DNA from: Actinomycetes bacterium
GTDB lineage: Bacteria > Actinomycetota > Acidimicrobiia > Acidimicrobiales > Microtrichaceae
Direction: 5' to 3'
NCBI GenBank assembly: GCA_023434535.1
Contig: JAEYSR010000243.1
Location: 1-6,598 of the forward strand
Length of the DNA: 6,598 bases
Shown here: positions 1 through 6,035 of the stretch, one piece after another
Numbering within the stretch: position 1 is the stretch's first letter
Layout: every line of letters begins with the position of its first letter
Notes under the pieces: generated by a model
What the model was told of the DNA's origin: nothing
Database searches by the model: none
What the model saw: the letters and a program-made list of their open reading frames with translations, nothing else
Translations under genes and position numbers: made by a program

Positions 1-97
1 GGGCGGGCCCCTGGGGCCGGGTACCGGGCCTATGGGCCGGGTCGGGAAGGGCCGCCGGGCCGATCCCACCGATCCCGGGGACGCCGATGATCGACCG
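1..97. other. GC-rich upstream stretch, no gene called
   Basis: This short leading stretch holds no gene that I can support. It contains a perfect 6-bp palindrome with one central base (GGCCCC-T-GGGGCC, 6-18) and two copies of GGGCCGGGT (14-22 and 34-42). The reading frame of the ABC ATPase stays open from the window edge through this stretch, with an ATG at 32, so the ATPase could start at 32 or even upstream of the window. Third codon positions in 32-97 carry more A/T (about 5 of 21 codons, mainly GAT) than the gene body. This weakly favours non-coding sequence here. No convincing promoter hexamers or Shine-Dalgarno sequence are visible. Confidence 0.4.
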
Positions 98-931
98 ATG
101 CTGACGAACGCCCCCGAGCCACCGCGCCGCCCCTTCTCCGACATCACAGGCCCCTCCGACATCACAGGCCCGTCCGACAGGACCGACGCCCGCGCCACGC
201 CCACCCCTTCTCCGGCGGTCCTTGTCGCCACCGGTCTGACCAAGCACTACCGCGACACCACGGCCCTCGCCGGCGTGTCGTTGGCGCTCGACGGCGCCAC
301 CTCGACCGCGGTGATGGGCCCGAGCGGCTCCGGCAAGTCGACGCTGCTGCACTGCCTGGCGGGATTCACGCGTCCCGACGCCGGCGAGGTGGCACTCGAC
401 GGGGTCGTGATCTCCCGTCTCGGGCAGCGGACGGCGACCCGGCTGCGGCGGGAGCGCTTCGGGTTCGTGTTCCAGTCCGACCAGCTGCTCCCCGAGCTGC
501 CGGCGGTGGAGAACGTGGCGCTGCCGCTCATGCTGTGCGGTCTGTCGAGGCGCGCCGCCGTCGCCAGGGCGGCGGCCTGGTTCGCGCCACTCGGGCTCGA
601 GGACCTCGAGCAACGCCGACCGGGACAGCTCTCCGGCGGCCAGGTGCAGCGCGTGTCGATCGCTCGGGCCCTCGTCGTCGACCCGTCGGTGGTGTTCGCC
701 GACGAGCCCACCGCGGCGCTCGACCGCTCCACGGGACGCCACACGATGGCGGTGCTGACCGACGCCTGCCGTCGGGTCGGCGCCGCGCTGCTCGTCGTCA
801 CCCACGACCCGGAGGTGGCGCTGGCGTGCGATCGGACCATCGGCATGCGCGACGGCCGGGTGCTCGACGTCACCACGAACGGCGACCCGCGCCGGCGTGC
901 GGGCATGACGACGACGGGGGCCGTGCGATGA
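98..931 (+). CDS. ABC transporter ATP-binding protein (LolD/MacB-type)
   Basis: This is the cytoplasmic nucleotide-binding subunit of an ABC exporter, which would hydrolyse ATP to drive its FtsX-type permease partner. Numbering from the ATG at 98 (277 residues), the ABC domain begins near residue 41. All motifs are intact: Walker A GPSGSGKST 74-82, Q-loop Gln126, signature LSGGQ 178-182, Walker B ending in Asp202-Glu203, D-loop ALD 207-209 and switch His236. The LSGGQVQRVSIARAL wording and the FtsX neighbour place it in the LolD/MacB/FtsE group. The first 40 residues are a Pro/Asp/Thr-rich tail absent from typical members (about 220-240 residues) and include two SDITGP repeats. The stop overlaps the permease start (ATGA), which implies translational coupling. 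The start is uncertain: an in-frame ATG at 32 would give 299 residues, and neither start has a good ribosome site. I prefer 98 on third-position composition. The substrate is unknown. Confidence 0.93.
   Translation: MLTNAPEPPRRPFSDITGPSDITGPSDRTDARATPTPSPAVLVATGLTKHYRDTTALAGVSLALDGATSTAVMGPSGSGKSTLLHCLAGFTRPDAGEVALDGVVISRLGQRTATRLRRERFGFVFQSDQLLPELPAVENVALPLMLCGLSRRAAVARAAAWFAPLGLEDLEQRRPGQLSGGQVQRVSIARALVVDPSVVFADEPTAALDRSTGRHTMAVLTDACRRVGAALLVVTHDPEVALACDRTIGMRDGRVLDVTTNGDPRRRAGMTTTGAVR
137..179 (+). repeat. 18-bp in-frame tandem repeat (SDITGP) in ATPase N-tail
   Basis: Two adjacent 18-bp units, 137-154 and 155-172, match at 17 of 18 positions (TCCGACATCACAGGCCC plus C or G). A third partial unit (TCCGACA) follows at 173-179. 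The unit is a multiple of three and in frame, encoding SDITGP-SDITGP-SDRT in the disordered-looking N-terminal tail of the ABC ATPase. Replication slippage is the simplest origin. The copy number may vary between strains. Confidence 0.8.
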
Positions 932-3054
932 GGGCGACGATCCGCCTCCTGCCGCTCTTCCTCCGCCGGTCGCCGCGTCAGGCCGCCGGGGCGATCGCCC
1001 TGTGCGCGGCCGGCGTCGCGGTCGCGACGCTCGTCGGTGCGACGGTCCTGGCCGCCTACGAGGGGTTCGGACTCCGCGAGGAGCGGGTCGTGTGGAGGGA
1101 CCCCGCACCCGCCGGCAGTCCCGCCGCCGCGCCGGTCCTCCAACGACGGACCACCGACTGGTTCGACGGCCGGCCCATCGACCGGGTCGATCTGGCCACC
1201 GGGGCGGCCCCGACGGTCGACCTCCCCGTGCCGCCGGGCCTGCGGTCCTTCCCGGCGGCGGGCACGGCGTACGTCTCCCCGGCGCTGGCGGAGCTGATCC
1301 GCTCCCACCCGTCCGACGAGCTGGGCGACCGGTTCGGCGGGGTCGCCGGGGAGATCGGCCTCGCCGGGCTCGCGCACCCCGACGAGCTGGTGGCGGTGGT
1401 CGGGACGACGGCGGCGGCGATCGGCCCGCCTCTGTCCGCCCAGGAGGCCGACGGCGGCCGGGCCGACCTGGACGGCGAGGTCGTGGCGATCGACCGCTTC
1501 GACACCACCGCCCCGGACCAGGACCTGCAGATGTACATGGACCTCGCCCTGGTCGCGGTGGTGCTGACCACGGTGCCGGCGATCCTCCTGGTGGGATCGG
1601 CAGCACGCCTGACCGCCGCGCGCAGGGAGCAGCGGATGGCGGCGCTCCGCCTCGCGGGCGCCTCGGGCGCCTCGGTCCGGGTGCTGGCAGCGGCCGAGAC
1701 CACGATCGGGGCCGCAATCGGCGCCGTGCTCGGCGTGGCGCTCTCCTACCTCGCCGGGCCGCTCCTGGCCGACGTGCCGATGGCCGGTGGCAGCTGGTTC
1801 CGATCCGACCTGGCGCTCCCGGCCGGCTCCGCCGTGCAGATCGTGCTGGTGGCCGTCGCGGTGTGCGCCCTCACCGCCCTCGTGTCGCTGCGCGGTGTGG
1901 CGCGACAGCCCTTGGGCGCCGCCCGGCGCGCCGAGCCGCACGCGTCGCGCTGGCCCCGGTTGCTGACGATGGTCGGTGCGATCCTCGTCCTGATCGTGGT
2001 GACGGTCGCCTCGGCCCGTGGCTCGATCCGCCGGACGGACGGGCAACCGGCCGACCTGACCGTGCCGATGGTGGCCGCCCTGGGAGTCGTGATCGCCTCG
2101 CTCGCTCTCGTCGGCCCGTGGGTGACCTCGGTCGTCGGTCGTGCGATGGCCGCCGGGGCGCGCAGGACGTCGATGCTCATCGCCGGTCGACGTGTGCTCG
2201 ACGACCCCCGCGCCGCCTACCGCACGGTGAGCGCCGTGGTGCTGGCGGGGCTCATCGCCGGCTTCCTCGCCGGCATCGTGCCCACCGTGCGGTCGCTCGG
2301 TCGGGAGACGACCGAGGGCACGGCGACGATGAGCCTGGTGCGCACCGACGCCGAGGCCATCGTCGCCGACGCCGCGGCCCGCCCCGACCGCTACGGCGGG
2401 GCGGTGTTCCACTCTCCGGACCTGATCGGCGAGGGCACCGATGCCAGCGCCGGGACCGACGTCCCCGCCGGCCCCGCGGCCGCCGACACCACCGGCGCCG
2501 CCGACGCCGCGACCCAGGACCGGGTCGAGGTCACGGTCGAGACACGCGGCGCGGCCCTCGAGCGGCTGCGCACGGCGACCCAGTGGGCGCGGCACGGCGA
2601 GCCCCTGGTGTCGTCGGGTGACGACGTGTACGGCGACGTCCGCTTCACGCAGGACGCCATGCGGGGCTCGCTCGCAGTGCTCGTGGCCGGCCTGCTCCTG
2701 GCGGCCGGCGCCTCGGCGGTCGCAGCTGCGGCGTCGGTCGTGGACCAGCGATCGGTGATCGCCCGTCTCACGCTGTGCGGCACCGACGTGTCGACCCTCC
2801 AGCGGGCCCGGCAGCTGCAGGCGGTGATCCCCCTGGTCGCGGCCACGGCCGGGTCCGTGCTCCTCGGGCTGGGGACCTCGGTGCTGCTCATGGTCGGGTT
2901 CGGCGTCGACTCCGGGCGCGTCGTCGGCCCCGAGGTGCCGGTGCTCGTCCTCGTGGTGGGCGCTGCGGCCGGGATGGGCGCGGCGAGCGCGGCCCTCACC
3001 CGACCGCTCCTCACCGCTGCCGCACGGGGCGCGACCTCCGCCGGGTCGGGATGA
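928..3054 (+). CDS. FtsX-like ABC transporter permease
   Basis: This is the integral membrane subunit of an ABC exporter, partner of the upstream ATPase. It has 708 residues. The hydrophobic pattern suggests about ten membrane helices: near 20-43, 206-228, 255-280, 303-325, 345-364, 380-403, 433-455, 580-603, 630-657 and 668-692. A first extracytoplasmic domain spans about 45-205 and a second about 456-578. The two FtsX cores are seen in the basic coupling segments after helices 2 and 8 (AARREQRMAALRLAGAS, about 230-246, and VDQRSVIARLTLCGTD, 605-620). This is the tandem-duplicated FtsX layout common in actinobacteria. The second external domain contains an Ala/Thr/Asp/Gly-rich low-complexity stretch (about 501-530). 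The ATG at 928 overlaps the ATPase stop (929-931), fixing the start by coupling. The frame is open further upstream, but that part is only the ATPase gene read in another frame. No accessory or periplasmic partner gene follows. Lipid, lipoprotein, peptide or antibiotic export are all possible; sequence alone does not decide. Confidence 0.92.
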   Translation: MRATIRLLPLFLRRSPRQAAGAIALCAAGVAVATLVGATVLAAYEGFGLREERVVWRDPAPAGSPAAAPVLQRRTTDWFDGRPIDRVDLATGAAPTVDLPVPPGLRSFPAAGTAYVSPALAELIRSHPSDELGDRFGGVAGEIGLAGLAHPDELVAVVGTTAAAIGPPLSAQEADGGRADLDGEVVAIDRFDTTAPDQDLQMYMDLALVAVVLTTVPAILLVGSAARLTAARREQRMAALRLAGASGASVRVLAAAETTIGAAIGAVLGVALSYLAGPLLADVPMAGGSWFRSDLALPAGSAVQIVLVAVAVCALTALVSLRGVARQPLGAARRAEPHASRWPRLLTMVGAILVLIVVTVASARGSIRRTDGQPADLTVPMVAALGVVIASLALVGPWVTSVVGRAMAAGARRTSMLIAGRRVLDDPRAAYRTVSAVVLAGLIAGFLAGIVPTVRSLGRETTEGTATMSLVRTDAEAIVADAAARPDRYGGAVFHSPDLIGEGTDASAGTDVPAGPAAADTTGAADAATQDRVEVTVETRGAALERLRTATQWARHGEPLVSSGDDVYGDVRFTQDAMRGSLAVLVAGLLLAAGASAVAAAASVVDQRSVIARLTLCGTDVSTLQRARQLQAVIPLVAATAGSVLLGLGTSVLLMVGFGVDSGRVVGPEVPVLVLVVGAAAGMGAASAALTRPLLTAAARGATSAGSG

Positions 3055-3070
3055 CCAGCTCCCCGGCGCC

Positions 3071-3118
3071 GAACGGGCGTTCACGGGGAACGGCAGGGCT
3101 CGGTAGTGTCGCTGCCGT
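3071..3118 (+). promoter_or_regulatory. Putative ligase promoter with two overlapping dyads
   Basis: The candidate -10 box is TAGTGT (3104-3109), matching the actinobacterial TANNNT pattern. The candidate -35 is TTCACG (3080-3085), with an 18-bp spacer. Transcription would begin near 3116, giving a leader of about 44 nt. Two inverted repeats sit on it. GAACG-GG-CGTTC (3071-3082) overlaps the -35, with a further GAACG at 3088-3092. ACGGCAG-N15-CTGCCGT (3090-3096 and 3112-3118) flanks the -10. These positions suit a repressor operator, but no regulator gene is in the window. The promoter assignment is inference from pattern only. Confidence 0.4.
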
Positions 3119-3159
3119 CGAGCGGCCGCCGCCGCCAGGATCGAACACACGGGGGAACC

Positions 3160-4728
3160 ATGAGCACCACGTTCGCCGACACCACCACGCTCTGGGAGCT
3201 GGTCGAGCGCCGGGCCGACGCCACGCCGGACGCGCTGCTGCTGATCGACGAGTCGGGTCGGACGCTGAACTGTGCGGAGTTCCGCGACCGGGCCCTGCGT
3301 GCGGCAGCGGGCTTCGCCGAGCGCGGCGTCACCGCCGGCACCCGGGTCACGTGGGAGCTGCCGAACAGGTTCGAGACGATCGTGGCCAGCTTCGCCCTGG
3401 CCCGGTTGGGGGCTGTCCAGAACCCGGTGCTGCACTTCTACAGGCACAAGGAGGTCGGCTACGCCATCCGCGCGACGGAGGCCGAGTTCGTCCTCGTCCC
3501 GGGCGAGTGGGGCGGGTTCGACTTCGCCGGGATGGTCGACGAGCTGACCGCCGACGCCGAGCGCCGCCCGGTGGTCATCGACGTCTTCTCCGACCTGCCC
3601 GACGGGGACCCCGCCACGCTGGCCGACGTCCCGGCGCCGACCGACGGCGACGAGGTCCGCTGGGTGTACTTCACCTCCGGCACCACCTCGGACCCGAAGG
3701 GCGTGCGACACAGCGACCGCACGCTGATCACCGGCGCCAACGGCCTCGCGGTGGCGCTCGACATGAGCCCCGACGACGTCGGGTCGATCGCCTTCCCGTT
3801 CAGCCACATCGCGGGCCCGGACTACTTCGGCACCATGCTGCTGGCCGGGTTCCCCGCGGTGCTGTTCGAGGCGTTCAACCCCGTCTCCGCGATCCCCGTG
3901 CTGGCGTCGAACGGCGTCACGATGGTCGGCGGCGGCACGGCCTTCTACCAGATGTACCTGACCGAGCAGCGCAAGGACCCCGCCACTCCGATCATCCCGT
4001 CCCTGCGCAAGATGTCCGGCGGTGGCGCCCCGATGCCGCCCGAGATCTTCGAGGAGGTCAAGCGGGAGTTCGGCGTCAAGATCTGCCACGGCTACGGGAT
4101 GACCGAGTGCCCGATGATCTGCGAGGGCTCCCCCCACGACTCCGACGAGCAGCTCGCCAACACCGTCGGCCGACCGGTGGAGGGCCTCGACGTGCGGATC
4201 GTGACCGAGGACGGCTCGGTGGCCGCGCCCGGCGAGGACGGCGAGGTCCGCCTCAAGGGCCCGATGGTCTTCAAGGGCTACACCGACGCGGCGGCGACCG
4301 CCGAGGCCTTCGACGACGACGGCTGGTTCCGCACCGGCGACCTGGGACACGTCCGTCCCGACGGCCACGTCGTGCTGACCGGTCGACTCAAGGACGTGAT
4401 CATCCGCAAGGGCGAGAACATCTCGGCCAAGGAGATCGAGGACCTGCTGTACGCCCACCCCAAGGTCGGTGACGTGGCGGTCATCGGGCTCCCCGACCGC
4501 GAGCGGGGCGAGCGCGTGTGCGCGGTGGTCGAGCGGGTGCCCGACGCCGATCCTGCCGATGACCTGACCTTCGACGAGATGGTCGCCACGTTGACCGAGG
4601 CCCAGCTCATGAAGCAGAAGTTCCCCGAGCAGCTGGTCGTGGTGGACGCGCTCCCCCGCAACGAGACGCTGCGCAAGGTGCTCAAGTACAAGCTGCGCGA
4701 GGAGTACGCGCAGGTCCCCTGGCCCTGA
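3160..4728 (+). CDS. Acyl-CoA synthetase / AMP-dependent CoA ligase (ANL superfamily)
   Basis: This cytosolic enzyme should activate a carboxylic acid with ATP to an acyl-adenylate and pass it to coenzyme A. It has 522 residues, normal for the family. Visible motifs are the A3 phosphate loop FTSGTTSDPKG (171-181), A5 GYGMTE (311-316), A7 TGD (392-394) and the A8 hinge GRLKDVIIRKGEN (408-420). The large N-domain runs to about 407 and the small C-domain follows. The A10 region reads LPRNETLRKVLK (498-509), where the usual form is PxTxxGKxxK. Lys506 is the likely catalytic lysine, preceded by Arg in place of Gly and one residue farther from the Pro. The stretches FYRHKEVGYAIR (93-104) and SDPKGVRHSDRTL (177-189) recall the cyclohexanecarboxylate-CoA ligase subgroup, so an alicyclic, medium-chain or degradation-pathway acid is plausible; the true substrate is unknown. 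The start is the ATG at 3160 after GGGGGA (3151-3156). An in-frame GTG at 3106 falls inside the putative promoter and is unlikely. It appears to be transcribed alone. Confidence 0.93.
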   Translation: MSTTFADTTTLWELVERRADATPDALLLIDESGRTLNCAEFRDRALRAAAGFAERGVTAGTRVTWELPNRFETIVASFALARLGAVQNPVLHFYRHKEVGYAIRATEAEFVLVPGEWGGFDFAGMVDELTADAERRPVVIDVFSDLPDGDPATLADVPAPTDGDEVRWVYFTSGTTSDPKGVRHSDRTLITGANGLAVALDMSPDDVGSIAFPFSHIAGPDYFGTMLLAGFPAVLFEAFNPVSAIPVLASNGVTMVGGGTAFYQMYLTEQRKDPATPIIPSLRKMSGGGAPMPPEIFEEVKREFGVKICHGYGMTECPMICEGSPHDSDEQLANTVGRPVEGLDVRIVTEDGSVAAPGEDGEVRLKGPMVFKGYTDAAATAEAFDDDGWFRTGDLGHVRPDGHVVLTGRLKDVIIRKGENISAKEIEDLLYAHPKVGDVAVIGLPDRERGERVCAVVERVPDADPADDLTFDEMVATLTEAQLMKQKFPEQLVVVDALPRNETLRKVLKYKLREEYAQVPWP

Positions 4729-4763
4729 GCGGCCGGGAGCGGGGAGGACTGGCCCTGAGCGGC
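4719..4763 (+). repeat. 15-bp direct repeat around the ligase stop codon
   Basis: CTGGCCCTGAGCGGC occurs exactly at 4719-4733 and again at 4749-4763, 30 bp apart. The first copy contains the last ligase codons and its TGA stop; the second lies in the spacer. The copies are too far diverged outside the 15 bp to call a longer duplication. It may reflect a local duplication at the gene end; no function is evident. Confidence 0.75.
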
Positions 4764-4774
4764 TGCATACCCCG

Positions 4775-4820
4775 TTCTGGCGGACAGGGTGGTCGTGAGA
4801 TGACCAGGTGGTCCGCCGAA
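4775..4820. other. Imperfect dyad between ligase and dgt (terminator or operator candidate)
   Basis: The outer arms TTC-(T)-GGCGGAC (4775-4785, one bulged T) pair with GTCCGCC-GAA (4811-4820). The inner arms TGGTC (4790-4794) pair with GACCA (4802-4806) around a 7-nt loop, with a 4x4 unpaired internal loop (AGGG/GGTG) between the helices. A second small palindrome GACCA-GG-TGGTC (4802-4813) overlaps the right side. There is no T-run after it, so it is not a classical intrinsic terminator. A U-less actinobacterial terminator for the ligase or a protein-binding site upstream of dgt are both possible. Confidence 0.4.
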
Positions 4821-4861
4821 ATGGGCCGGTGGCCGTCCGCATGAGCGTCACACGGCACCCG

Positions 4862-4867
4862 TAGTCT
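4862..4867 (+). promoter_or_regulatory. Putative -10 box for a leaderless dgt transcript
   Basis: TAGTCT fits TANNNT and ends 7 nt before the ATG at 4875. That is the spacing expected when transcription starts on the A of the start codon. There is no Shine-Dalgarno sequence between it and the ATG, in agreement. I see no good -35 hexamer 16-18 bp upstream. The flanks resemble the ligase promoter: GTAGTCTCG here (4861-4869), GTAGTGTCG there (3103-3111). Confidence 0.45.
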
Positions 4868-4874
4868 CGGCCAC

Positions 4875-6035
4875 ATGACCTTCGAGCGACCGACGCCGCG
4901 CACCGGCCCCGTCGTCGACCCGGGCCGCGCCGAGGAGTGGGCCGCGACCATGGCCGGGCACCCCGGCGGCTCGTCGGTGCGTCACGCGCACGCCGGCGCC
5001 ACGACGGCGGCGGGCAGGATCCGTCCCGCTCACCGCGAGGTCCGGGAGGAGCGGGAGGACGCCACGATGGCCTCCGGCGCCACACGGGCCGTCGGCGCCG
5101 GTCGCCGGGCTGCGGCTGAGGAGCCCGACCCCTGGCGCACCTGCTTCGAGCGCGACCGCGACCGGATCCTGCACGGCACGGCGTTCCGCCGCCTGGCCGG
5201 CAAGACCCAGGTCTTCGTGTTCCCCGACGACCACCAGCGGACCCGCATGACCCACGCCCTGGAGGTCGCGCAGGTCGCCGTGGCGATCAGCCGGGCGATC
5301 GGCCTGAACGTCGCTCTGACCGAGGCGATCGCCCTCGGCCACGACTGCGGCCACGGGCCGGGCGGGCACGCCTCCGAGGACGCCTTCTCCCCGTACGTCG
5401 ACGGCGGCTACGACCATGCGGTCTGGGGCGCCGACGTGGTCCTGGAGCCCCTGAACCTGTGCGTCGAGACGCTCGACGGGATCCGCAACCACTCGTGGTC
5501 CCGACCGGCCCCGAGCACGCCGGAGGGCGAGGTCGTGTCGTGGGCCGACCGGATCGCGTACGTGTGCCACGACTTCGAGGACGCGGTGCACGTCGGCATC
5601 ACCACACCGGACCTCCTGCCCGACGCCGTCGTGGAGCGGTGCGGCACCCGCCGCAGCCAGCAGCTCGGGGCGTTCATCGGCGGGGTCGTCGAGGGGGTCG
5701 AGGCCACCGGCGAGGTCTGCATGACCGAACCCCTCGCCGAGGCGCTCGGCGAGTTCCGGCGCTTCGACTACGACCACATCTACATGCGACCTGCCTCCGT
5801 CGAGCAGTCCGACTCGGTCATCCGGGTGCTACGTGCGCTGGTCGAGCACCACGCGGATCGCCCCAACTCGCTCCCCCGCCCCGCCGACGAGCTGCGCGGC
5901 GTGGAGCCCGGCAGCCCCGAGGCGTGCCGCCAGGCCGTCACCTACGTGGGCGGCATGACGGACCGGTTCGCGTTCGATCAGGCCCGCACGCTGCTGCGGT
6001 GGAGGACGGCGGACCTCCCCGTCGGGATCGGATGA
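4875..6035 (+). CDS. dgt: Deoxyguanosinetriphosphate triphosphohydrolase-like HD protein
   Basis: This cytosolic HD-superfamily phosphohydrolase is predicted to cleave dGTP or other dNTPs to the nucleoside and triphosphate, controlling the dNTP pool. It has 386 residues. The N-terminal family block RTCFERDRDRILHGTAFRRLAGKTQVF is at about 88-114. The metal-binding set is intact: His127 (RTRMTH), His156-Asp157 (GHD) and Asp225 (SWADRIAY). The following motif reads GHDCGHGPGGHASE (155-168) where many members have GHDLGHxPFGHxGE. The C-terminal part (about 300-380) is helical and less conserved. The family match becomes clear only from about residue 54 (REERED). The first 53 residues are an Ala/Gly/His-rich extension, but they keep high GC3 and so look coding. 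The start at 4875 is supported by the leaderless-type -10 box. An alternative in-frame ATG at 5067 has GGAGG (5054-5058) 8 nt upstream but would cut into the conserved N-terminus. The stop overlaps the next gene by ATGA. Confidence 0.92.
   Translation: MTFERPTPRTGPVVDPGRAEEWAATMAGHPGGSSVRHAHAGATTAAGRIRPAHREVREEREDATMASGATRAVGAGRRAAAEEPDPWRTCFERDRDRILHGTAFRRLAGKTQVFVFPDDHQRTRMTHALEVAQVAVAISRAIGLNVALTEAIALGHDCGHGPGGHASEDAFSPYVDGGYDHAVWGADVVLEPLNLCVETLDGIRNHSWSRPAPSTPEGEVVSWADRIAYVCHDFEDAVHVGITTPDLLPDAVVERCGTRRSQQLGAFIGGVVEGVEATGEVCMTEPLAEALGEFRRFDYDHIYMRPASVEQSDSVIRVLRALVEHHADRPNSLPRPADELRGVEPGSPEACRQAVTYVGGMTDRFAFDQARTLLRWRTADLPVGIG

Noticed and set aside
1..42. GC-rich palindrome and repeated GGGCCGGGT near the window start as a terminator or operator.
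   Set aside because: The palindrome has a single-base loop and cannot form a stable hairpin as it stands. The short repeats are within what is expected at this base composition, and the upstream context is missing.
1002..2621. A long plus-strand open frame inside the permease gene.
   Set aside because: It is the permease read one base out of frame, giving an Arg/Gly/Pro-rich product with no domain. The permease frame has membrane helices and FtsX motifs.
3051..3159. A third ATGA at the permease stop, opening a frame (MTSSPAPNGR...) that could be a coupled third gene.
   Set aside because: The frame runs on into the ligase gene out of frame and yields only Arg/Gly/His-rich sequence. The ligase has its own start and promoter-like sequence, so this ATGA is probably coincidental.
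4800..4864. Two tiny open frames before dgt: 14 codons from 4800 containing two Trp codons, and 7 codons from 4841 ending at the TAG at 4862.
   Set aside because: Neither has a ribosome site, both lie upstream of the likely dgt transcription start, and there is no Trp-related gene to make a leader peptide sensible.
247..5085. A minus-strand frame without stops for about 4.8 kb, potentially encoding about 1,600 residues.
   Set aside because: It runs antisense across four well-supported genes and their spacers. The translation is Arg/Gly/His/Asp-rich with no recognisable domain. Stop codons are rare in all frames at this GC content, so long shadow frames are expected.
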